Part shown: positions 1 through 5,391 of the stretch, piece after piece | Layout: each line of letters starts with the position of its first letter | Position numbering within the stretch: the stretch's first letter is position 1 | Source of the DNA: Fimbriimonadales bacterium | GTDB taxonomy: Bacteria > Armatimonadota > Fimbriimonadia > Fimbriimonadales > Fimbriimonadaceae | Direction of reading: 5' to 3' | Assembly: GCA_026392145.1 (NCBI GenBank) | Contig: JAPLCS010000244.1 | Coordinates: 1-6,539, forward strand | Length of the DNA: 6,539 nucleotides | The notes under the pieces: generated by a model | Databases searched by the model: none | The model's input: the letters and a program-made list of their open reading frames with translations, nothing else | Told to the model about the DNA's origin: nothing | Made by a program: the position numbers and the translations under genes

Positions 1-1
1 A

Positions 2-1009
2 TCAAACGGTTCAACTTCCATGGCGTCGGTATGTGGCTCTACTCTTGCATTGATGGATGCTGGAATAAAGATTAAGGCACCAGTTGCAGGAATTGCGATG
101 GGGCTTATGTCTGATGGCAAGGAGTTCAAGGTCCTTACTGACATTATTGGCATGGAAGACTTCTGTGGTGATATGGACTTTAAGGTCGCAGGTACCCGTG
201 AGGGAATTACTGCCCTTCAACTTGATACTAAGTTGGACGGTATTCCTGATGATGTATTGGCACGAGCTTTGAACCAAGCACTTGATGCGCGACTTCAAAT
301 TCTTGATGTTATGGAAGCTGAAATAGCTGCTCCTCGAGAGACAGTTGCAGATTCGGCGCCGCAGGTACAAACTATGCAGATCAATCCTGAAAAGATTGGC
401 GCATTGATTGGTCCTGGAGGGGCAACCATTAAGAAAATTACGGCTGAATCTGGAGCATCTCTTGATGTTCAACAAGACGGTCGAGTGCTTATTGGATCTA
501 GCAATGCTGAGCAATCTGCTAAGGCAATGCAAATGGTACGAGAAGCGGTTGGCGACATTGAAATGGGCCAAGAGTTTGTTGGAGTGGTGACTCGAATCAT
601 GGGTCGAGGCGTGCTGGTTGAGCTTCCTAATGGTAAGCAAGGCTTTGTTCCCAAAGAACACATCACTCTAAAGGAAATCGATCGAATTGAAGAAGTTGTC
701 AACATGGGTGATTCGCTTAATGTTAAGACATTCGAACTTGATGCGATGGGTCGATTGAATCTCACCGCTATTGGAGTTAAGCAATCGCTGGAAACCCTTG
801 AAGGGAACGAGCATGGTACTCCTCCTGCTTCCACTGGAGGCGGGGACGCACCGAGAGGTGGCGGAAGAGGCGGTGACCGAGGACGAGGTGGTCCACGCCG
901 AGATGGTGGGGATCGAGGTCCACGCCGAGATGGTGGAGATCGAGGAGATCGGGGTCCTCGTAGAGATGATCGCGGTGGAGACAGCGCGAACTTTCGAAAG
1001 CGACAGTAA
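2..1009 (+). CDS. pnp: Polyribonucleotide nucleotidyltransferase (PNPase), C-terminal part, 5' end outside window
   Basis: PNPase degrades RNA 3'-to-5' by phosphorolysis, releasing nucleoside diphosphates, and acts in the cytoplasm as a trimer. The frame is open from the window edge, so the first RNase PH domain is missing. Numbering from Met at 20, the fragment begins inside the second RNase PH domain with SNGSTSMASVCG, the phosphate-binding loop (GSTS where E. coli has GSSS). GMEDFCGDMDFKVAG at 44-58 supplies the acidic active-site pair (D47 and D53, matching E. coli D486 and D492 by my alignment). A KH domain follows at about 118-178 with the GPGG loop at 131-134, then an S1 domain at about 182-253. 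The final 57 residues are a Gly/Arg/Asp-rich tail with 9-residue repeats. Arginine is mostly encoded by CGA. The stop TAA at 1007 is followed by an intrinsic terminator. Identification is near certain; only the tail is unusual. Confidence 0.97.
   Translation, partial: SNGSTSMASVCGSTLALMDAGIKIKAPVAGIAMGLMSDGKEFKVLTDIIGMEDFCGDMDFKVAGTREGITALQLDTKLDGIPDDVLARALNQALDARLQILDVMEAEIAAPRETVADSAPQVQTMQINPEKIGALIGPGGATIKKITAESGASLDVQQDGRVLIGSSNAEQSAKAMQMVREAVGDIEMGQEFVGVVTRIMGRGVLVELPNGKQGFVPKEHITLKEIDRIEEVVNMGDSLNVKTFELDAMGRLNLTAIGVKQSLETLEGNEHGTPPASTGGGDAPRGGGRGGDRGRGGPRRDGGDRGPRRDGGDRGDRGPRRDDRGGDSANFRKRQ
890..979 (+). repeat. 27-base in-frame repeats encoding the PNPase RGD-rich tail
   Basis: Two adjacent 27-base units (890-916 and 917-943) each encode GPRRDGGDR. 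The first 20 bases of each unit are identical. After a GDR spacer, a third, diverged unit (953-979) encodes GPRRDDRGG. The unit length is a multiple of three, so copy-number change would keep the frame. The flanking stretch from about 835 is also Gly/Arg-rich without clear periodicity. The segment is predicted to be disordered and to bind RNA by charge (inference). Confidence 0.85.
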
Positions 1010-1034
1010 CCATTCGTAGTAGAAAGTAAATTTT

Positions 1035-1063
1035 AAGGTCACCCAAGTTGGGTGACCTTTTTT
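1035..1063 (+). terminator. Intrinsic terminator after pnp
   Basis: A perfect 11-bp stem pairs AAGGTCACCCA (1035-1045) with TGGGTGACCTT (1049-1059) around a 3-base loop, AGT. It runs directly into a T-tract, 1058-1063. It lies 25 bases after the pnp stop and ends about 27 bases before the fmt start, so it should separate pnp from fmt transcription or reduce read-through. No convincing promoter is visible in the short space between it and fmt. Confidence 0.9.
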
Positions 1064-1090
1064 GTCTTACCAAGTAAGCTACAGATGTTA

Positions 1091-2014
1091 ATGAATTTTG
1101 TCTACTTTGGCACAAGTGAATTCGCGGTTCCGCCATTAGTGGCGATTGCTCCTCATGTTTGCTTAGTAGTAAGTCAGCCAGATAGGCCGAGCGGTCGCGG
1201 ACTTAAACTCACCCCATCGCCTGTTAAGCAAAAGGCATTGGAACTTGGCATCAAGGTTTTGACTCCTGAGAAGGCTAGGGATTCTGAGTTTGTAGAGTTC
1301 ATTCAAAGTTTAGAGGCAGATGCTCTGATTGTTGCCGCCTATGGGCAAATTCTTTCACCTGCTTTGTTGGCGGCTGCAAAAAATGGGGGGATCAATCTTC
1401 ATGGTTCCATTTTGCCAATGTACAGAGGCGCCGCTGCAATCCAGCGTGCGATTCAGAATGGCGATCTTGAGACCGGGGTGACTCTCATGCAAATGTCTAA
1501 AGGAATGGACACGGGAGATATTATCGACATTGTCCGAACGCCGATTGGTTCAGATGAAACTTATGGTGAGTTGCTGACGAGACTTTCGCAACTTGCTGCG
1601 ATTCAGATTGCTGAGTGGGCAGAACGTATTGCGAGTGGTAACTACCCTCGGAAGACTCAGAGTGAGGAGTGGGCGACCTACGCTTCCAAAATAGAAAGGT
1701 CGGAAACGGAATTATATTTTCATGAGCCTGAGCATGTAGCTTATGACAGATTTCGAGCATTCACGCCTTCGCCTGCTTGTTTTTTGAACACCTGTAAAGG
1801 AAGGATAAAGTTATCACAGGTTCGACTTCGGGCGGTTGATGTGGAGCAACCTGGAACCGTGATTTCCTTAAGTCCGCTTCTCGTTGGAGTTGGGACGGGT
1901 GCACTGGAATTGGTAGCGCTTCAGCCCGAGGGCAAGCCTAAGATGTCTGGAGAGGCTTGGGCAAATGGTCAGAGAATAAAAGTGGGTGATTCCCTTGTGC
2001 CCGATTCACAATGA
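1091..2014 (+). CDS. fmt: Methionyl-tRNA formyltransferase
   Basis: Fmt transfers a formyl group from 10-formyltetrahydrofolate to Met-tRNA(fMet), making the initiator for bacterial translation; it is cytosolic. With start 1091 it has 307 residues, close to the usual 310-315. The N-terminal Rossmann-like catalytic domain opens with MNFVYFGTSEFAVPPL. QPDRPSGRG at 29-37 is the conserved basic loop, NLHGSILP at 102-109 supplies catalytic N102 and H104, and MDTGD at 139-143 supplies D140. The C-terminal OB-like tRNA-binding domain shows RAFTPSPACF (222-231), PGTVISL (254-260) and ALQPEGKPKMS (276-286). In-frame ATGs at 1085 and 1091 are both possible and neither has a ribosome binding site. The frame stays open to an ATG at 1052, but that codon lies inside the pnp terminator. 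The family signature LLPRYRGAAP reads ILPMYRGAAA here, with Arg to Met and Pro to Ala. Neighbouring def is not in view. Confidence 0.96.
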   Translation: MNFVYFGTSEFAVPPLVAIAPHVCLVVSQPDRPSGRGLKLTPSPVKQKALELGIKVLTPEKARDSEFVEFIQSLEADALIVAAYGQILSPALLAAAKNGGINLHGSILPMYRGAAAIQRAIQNGDLETGVTLMQMSKGMDTGDIIDIVRTPIGSDETYGELLTRLSQLAAIQIAEWAERIASGNYPRKTQSEEWATYASKIERSETELYFHEPEHVAYDRFRAFTPSPACFLNTCKGRIKLSQVRLRAVDVEQPGTVISLSPLLVGVGTGALELVALQPEGKPKMSGEAWANGQRIKVGDSLVPDSQ

Positions 2015-2058
2015 ACGGGAACCTATTGTTGATTCGGTGACATAATCGTAAGTAAGAG

Positions 2059-3312
2059 ATGAAAGCTCGTATCCTCCGCCGTCGATTGATTTGGTTTGTA
2101 CTCCTTATTGCCTCTATCTATGGATTTTTTTGGTTCATTGGGCAAAAAGGTGATTTTCAACGACCTTCTGATACCTCTGATATGATTGCGGCGGTCCAGT
2201 ACACCAAAACTGGTTCGCTTGTTTCGGTGGTTAAGAATGATGGAACGATTGTTACTCCAGACACTGAGTCTGGGAAGTTGGTTTCAGATCGAGATATTGC
2301 GTGGGACCCAAAGGGTAATCGTTTATTCTTTATCAGCGACAGAAAAGATTCAAGCTTCCATATTTTTCGATGGGACCCAGCGCACAATGGAAGTCCAGAC
2401 CAGAAGTCAGTGGATAAAGCCGGCCGAAGTAACTTAGCGTTTGATGTGCAAGATAAGGGAATTGGTGAGCTCTCGGGATTGGTAACGGTTCGAGGAACCG
2501 TTCAAGAGTTCTTCCCTAAAACGGCGAAAAGTACGACAGTTATGCCTCCGAGTGGTAAAGCACAGATGGCTGTTACTGATGAAGCTTCTGGTGCGGTAGG
2601 AGGCGCCGGTAGCAATATGGAACTAATGTATAGCCGTTATGGTGTGAGTTTTCGTGTTGCCAAATGGTTTGGCAACCGACAGTTTATTGCTGCAGTGATG
2701 CGTCGAGAAGATGGTGGCGAGTCACTTATCGTACAGGACCTGACTCCGGACGATAAAGGTAATCAGCGAGCTCCTCAACTTTTGTTCATTGCAGAAAAGA
2801 TTAATTTGCAAGTTGATCCGAGTGGTGGAGCCTTAGTGTTTTCATTGGTTAATACGTATCCTATGCCTGATGAGAAAGGTAATTTGCAGAAATTGCCTTT
2901 TAGGAATGGATTGTTTATTCTCGATCCTACGAAAGCTGATGCTGAGCGTATGGGACCGCTGTTCTTTGCTCCTACTGAGGAGCTGGCGGTGGCATCCTTT
3001 GCCGTGTCTCCCGATGGATCGCTATTGTTGGCTGCAGTGGGTAGTTCAACGAAAGAGGGAACCATTGAAGTGAAAGGTCTTTTGACTTGTCCGCTCAAAA
3101 TTGGTGGTGGACAGAGCATGACCCCGATTCTCGCTGGGGCGGTGGCTGATCCATGCTTTAGTCCAAAGGGAGATAAAATTGCGTTTGTAAAACGCGAGGG
3201 AACTAAGCGATCCATCTTCGTTGCGAAGGTTGACGGTTCGGACCAAAGAAACTTAACTGGAGATACGGGTGACTTTGCTAACCCTGTATTTTCTCCTCAG
3301 TATAAGTACTAA
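2059..3312 (+). CDS. Membrane-anchored TolB-like (PD40/WD40-like) beta-propeller protein
   Basis: This 417-residue protein starts with a basic cluster (KARILRRR, 2-9) and one hydrophobic segment at about 10-28, giving a signal anchor with the rest outside the cytoplasmic membrane (inference). The remainder shows propeller-blade motifs of the PD40 type: DIAWDPKGNRLFFISDR (79-95), VDPSGGALVFS (252-262), FAVSPDGSLLLAA (314-326), and the best pair at the C terminus, PCFSPKGDKIAFV (365-377), then SIFVAKVDGSDQRNLT (385-400) and PVFSP (409-413). The last units closely match the TolB pattern, in which a strand ending in a named value is followed by a new FSPDG turn. No enzyme motif is visible. No tolQRA or pal lies nearby, so a Tol-Pal role is not supported; a scaffold or ligand-binding role is a guess. 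The ATG is 44 bases after the fmt stop, with only a weak purine run (AAGAG) abutting it. The gene may be co-transcribed with fmt. Confidence 0.75.
   Translation: MKARILRRRLIWFVLLIASIYGFFWFIGQKGDFQRPSDTSDMIAAVQYTKTGSLVSVVKNDGTIVTPDTESGKLVSDRDIAWDPKGNRLFFISDRKDSSFHIFRWDPAHNGSPDQKSVDKAGRSNLAFDVQDKGIGELSGLVTVRGTVQEFFPKTAKSTTVMPPSGKAQMAVTDEASGAVGGAGSNMELMYSRYGVSFRVAKWFGNRQFIAAVMRREDGGESLIVQDLTPDDKGNQRAPQLLFIAEKINLQVDPSGGALVFSLVNTYPMPDEKGNLQKLPFRNGLFILDPTKADAERMGPLFFAPTEELAVASFAVSPDGSLLLAAVGSSTKEGTIEVKGLLTCPLKIGGGQSMTPILAGAVADPCFSPKGDKIAFVKREGTKRSIFVAKVDGSDQRNLTGDTGDFANPVFSPQYKY
2484..2502 (+). repeat. Perfect 8-bp hairpin inside the propeller gene
   Basis: AACGGTTC (2484-2491) pairs with GAACCGTT (2495-2502) around a GAG loop. 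It has no T-tract and is fully inside coding sequence (residues around VTVRGTVQE). The structure is plain in the sequence, but a function is not shown. Confidence 0.5.
2656..2676 (+). repeat. Perfect 9-bp hairpin inside the propeller gene
   Basis: GTTGCCAAA (2656-2664) pairs with TTTGGCAAC (2668-2676) around a TGG loop. It is the second tight, 3-base-loop stem in the same gene, 154 bases after the first. It encodes the residues around VAKWFGN. No T-tract follows, so it is not a standard terminator. Confidence 0.5.
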
Positions 3313-3313
3313 T

Positions 3314-3367
3314 TTCTAGGAATCTAGGCAAGAACGCCCTAGAACCCTGTATAAATAGGGTCCTTTT
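3314..3367 (+). terminator. Tandem short hairpins between the propeller gene and phoU, possible weak terminator
   Basis: TCTAGG occurs twice (3315-3320 and 3323-3328), and either copy can pair with CCTAGA (3338-3343). Directly after, ACCCT (3344-3348) pairs with AGGGT (3357-3361) and is followed by CCTTTTAG. The second stem is only 5 bp and the T-run is 4, so termination would be weak. The loop of the second hairpin contains TATAAA (3350-3355), which could instead be a -10 element for phoU, but I see no matching -35. Either role is uncertain. Confidence 0.35.
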
Positions 3368-3411
3368 AGTTAATAATGTTAAGAGGTACTCAGATATGGT
3401 GCCTTACGGAT

Positions 3412-4107
3412 ATGCGTACCCATTTTGGCGAAAGGCTTCAATCAATTCATAGTCGCGTGATTGCGATGGGCACTCATGCCACTGATATGATTAAGCAAGG
3501 CGCTGAAGCCATCATTCACTCAGATATTTCATTGGCCGGCGAGGTCATTCGGAAGGATGATTTTATTGACCAAGCTGAGCGAGACTTACTTTTTGAAACC
3601 ATACGTTTGGTTATGCAAGAGACACCTGTCGCTTCTGATTTGAGGTTTTTGGTTTCCACTCTTGGAGTCATCGGTGAAATTGAAAAGGTCGCTGATGATG
3701 CCGTAAAGCTCGCTAGAAGGGGACAAAAGCTTGGTGGAGAGTTCCCTGCTGAATTGAAAGTTCTCTTGAGCACAGTTTCTGAGCAGTCTAGATCACAATT
3801 TGTGCATGCTCTAAAATTGTATTCGGAGTACTCAAAGGAGTTGGCAGAGTCAATTATTGCTCAGGAAGAAGTGGTTGACACGGGCTACAGTGAGGCTCGC
3901 CATAAAGTTTATGAAATGATGAAGGCTAATCCAGATAATCCCGCAAAGTACGTTAGGATTATCGAAGTGTTTCATGCTTTGGAACACATTTCGGACCATG
4001 CAGCCTCGATTGCGACGAGAATGCAGTTAGTCTATGAACCAGCGGAGCAGCAAATTACTCTACAGGAGTCAATAGCTCCGGCCGAAGCTGAATCCCAACC
4101 CGAGTAA
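3412..4107 (+). CDS. phoU: PhoU-family phosphate signalling regulator
   Basis: PhoU is a cytosolic, metal-binding helical protein that links the Pst phosphate transporter to the PhoR/PhoB two-component system and restrains phosphate uptake. The 231-residue product from 3412 has the family start MRTHFGERLQ. It is built of two three-helix repeats, each carrying the ExxxD metal motif: EKVADDA (91-97) in the first and EHISDHA (191-197) in the second, exactly 100 residues apart. ASDLRFLVSTLGVIGEIEK (74-92) is a strongly typical PhoU helix. The frame extends upstream to an ATG at 3376, adding 12 residues unlike the family, so 3412 is preferred; neither start has a well-placed ribosome binding site. 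The polar tail after about residue 212 (Q, E, A, P) is poorly conserved in the family and overlaps the end of the opposite-strand gene. No pstSCAB, phoB or phoR is in the window, so the partner is unknown. Confidence 0.93.
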   Translation: MRTHFGERLQSIHSRVIAMGTHATDMIKQGAEAIIHSDISLAGEVIRKDDFIDQAERDLLFETIRLVMQETPVASDLRFLVSTLGVIGEIEKVADDAVKLARRGQKLGGEFPAELKVLLSTVSEQSRSQFVHALKLYSEYSKELAESIIAQEEVVDTGYSEARHKVYEMMKANPDNPAKYVRIIEVFHALEHISDHAASIATRMQLVYEPAEQQITLQESIAPAEAESQPE

Positions 4108-5365
4108 TTCGCCTTCGAGCCATATTTTCGACCCGCATTAGCCCTATTGGGGTTTCCACTTTATCACCCGGTCTAGCAATTCGCTCAAGTTGATTTGTGA
4201 TGATGTTCGCAAGAGTTTCGGTTTTATCTTCGAGATCCAAATCCAGGTTGAGCTTTTCTATGAGTTCATCCATTCGTACTTCGGCTCTTGCGGATACACG
4301 TCCTCTTGCGAACACTTCGATGGTGGGTCGCTCGCTTTCTGGTCCGTCTTCAAGTTCTCCAAAGACCTCTTCCACGACGTCCTCCAGACTAATAAGACCG
4401 CTCGTGCCACCATATTCATCGAGAACGATTAGCATTTGAGTTTTCTCATCTCGCATAGTTTGGACAATTCGTTCTATGGATAAATTTTCAGGGATTGCGA
4501 CGGCTGGTCTGACAATGCGTTCGAGATTGAAACTTGGGGCTTGGAGGTTGCGCACAATATCAACAAGGTAGACAATTCCGACAAGGTCATCCACATCGCC
4601 ACGGCATACAGGAACACGAGTGTGTCCGAATTGGGAAACCTTTGAAAGTGCTTCTTGGGCTGTAAGCGAAGTATCTAGCCACTTTATATCCAATCGGTGA
4701 ACCATGATGTCTCGCGCGTCCAAGGCATCCAGACGCAGTGCCTTGTTCACCATGATTGCGTGTTCTTTTTCTAAAATGCCCTCGGTGGCGGTGGACTGAA
4801 GCAGCATGAGAAGTTCTTCTCTGACCATTGAGTCTGTTTGGCTAGGCTTTGCTTCAATCCTGAAGGCTTTGAGAATGGCGTACGAGCACTTTTGTGCTAA
4901 CCAAATCACTGGTTTGAAAAGCCATACAAAGCCTTTGAGTGGTCTGAAAAAGAAAATACTTAAGCGCTCTGGATGTCGCAGTGCAACGTACTTGGGAACA
5001 AGTTCCCCAAGAACCAATAGCATGAACAAGACTAATGCAAAAGAAATTGCTTGGCTGAGTCGATGGTCGAGCCATTTAAGTTGGTCGGTTAGGAGGTCGG
5101 TGACAAACGGTTCCGTGAAGGAGCCAATTGCAATACCTACCATAGTGATACCGATTTGTGTGCCGGCTATGTAGGGTGAGAGGTCTTGGGAAGCAGATAG
5201 GATTCCCTTGGCAATCTTGTTACCTTTTTTAGCAAGGGATTCAAGTCGAGACTTTCGTGCGGAGACGAGCGAATACTCTGCCCCCACAAAAAAGGCACTT
5301 CCAAGAATTAAAAGGATTCCAGCAAAGACGTTTATGCCTAAACCGCCCGCTGGAGCCTCGCTCAA
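4055..5365 (-). CDS. CNNM/DUF21-CBS-CorC family membrane protein (putative magnesium/cobalt transport or efflux)
   Basis: The 436-residue product has the complete architecture of the CorB/YtfL/TlyC family, whose studied members export or exchange Mg2+ (specificity here is inferred). The DUF21/CNNM membrane domain spans about 1-170. It has a first helix at 11-33 ending in FFVGAEYSLVSARKSRLE, GTQIGITMVGIAIGSFTEP (68-86), and a helix leading to LGELVPKYVALRHPERLS (119-136). The linker VREELLMLLQ and EGILEKEHAIM leads to two CBS domains, about 217-275 (RDIMVHRLDIKWL to LVGIVYLVDIV) and 284-337, which includes the hallmark LDEYGGTSGLISLEDV (315-330). Such CBS pairs bind ATP. The CorC/HlyC C-terminal domain occupies about 347-428. 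The start is TTG: an in-frame TGA lies three codons upstream, and GAGGT is well placed before it. It follows the deacetylase gene by 26 bases, likely as an operon. Its last 53 bases overlap phoU on the other strand. Confidence 0.93.
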   Translation of the reverse strand: MSEAPAGGLGINVFAGILLILGSAFFVGAEYSLVSARKSRLESLAKKGNKIAKGILSASQDLSPYIAGTQIGITMVGIAIGSFTEPFVTDLLTDQLKWLDHRLSQAISFALVLFMLLVLGELVPKYVALRHPERLSIFFFRPLKGFVWLFKPVIWLAQKCSYAILKAFRIEAKPSQTDSMVREELLMLLQSTATEGILEKEHAIMVNKALRLDALDARDIMVHRLDIKWLDTSLTAQEALSKVSQFGHTRVPVCRGDVDDLVGIVYLVDIVRNLQAPSFNLERIVRPAVAIPENLSIERIVQTMRDEKTQMLIVLDEYGGTSGLISLEDVVEEVFGELEDGPESERPTIEVFARGRVSARAEVRMDELIEKLNLDLDLEDKTETLANIITNQLERIARPGDKVETPIGLMRVENMARRRITRVGIQLRPELLTPVE

Positions 5366-5388
5366 ACTAGTACCTCAAGGTGTTTCAT
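5362..5388 (-). other. Eight-codon micro-ORF (MKHLEVLV) overlapping the CorC-family start
   Basis: In the spacer after the deacetylase stop, an ATG at 5388 opens a frame of eight codons whose TGA (5364-5362) overlaps the TTG start codon as TTGA. The Shine-Dalgarno sequence of the downstream gene lies inside it. A ribosome finishing this frame would stop on the next start, the classic geometry for translational coupling. It has no ribosome binding site of its own, and such a short frame can arise by chance, so translation is speculative. Confidence 0.25.
5372..5376 (-). promoter_or_regulatory. Shine-Dalgarno GAGGT deciding the TTG start of the CorC-family gene
   Basis: Reading the minus strand, GAGGT ends 6 bases before TTG (5365-5363). 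This is the only clear, well-spaced ribosome binding site at a gene start in the window. It makes TTG the start despite the lack of an ATG in frame nearby; a TGA closes the frame just upstream. Confidence 0.75.
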
Positions 5389-5391
5389 AGA

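Noticed and set aside
11..661. 216-codon open frame on the minus strand opposite pnp
   Set aside because: It lies entirely within well-conserved PNPase sequence; its translation is rich in Ser, Asn, His, Arg and Leu with no recognisable domain. It is an antisense shadow of codon bias.
1052..1090. Upstream ATG extending fmt by 13 residues
   Set aside because: The codon sits inside the stem and T-tract of the pnp terminator, and the added residues are not part of the Fmt fold, which normally begins at the first beta-strand.
2018..2046. CATAAT at 2041-2046 as a -10 element for the propeller gene
   Set aside because: It is one mismatch from consensus, but no -35 is found at 16-18 bases (GGAACC lies there), so a promoter is not supported.
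2775..3215. 146-codon minus-strand frame opposite the propeller gene
   Set aside because: It overlaps clear PD40 motifs on the plus strand, has low-complexity Ser/Pro/Ala content and no family resemblance.
4806..5174. 122-codon plus-strand frame opposite the CorC-family gene
   Set aside because: It runs antisense to conserved DUF21 and linker sequence; the Ser/Lys-rich translation matches nothing I know.
3412..5365. A phosphate/magnesium functional module of phoU and the CorC-family gene
   Set aside because: The genes are convergent and separately transcribed, with no pst, pho or other ion genes; adjacency alone does not support a joint system.
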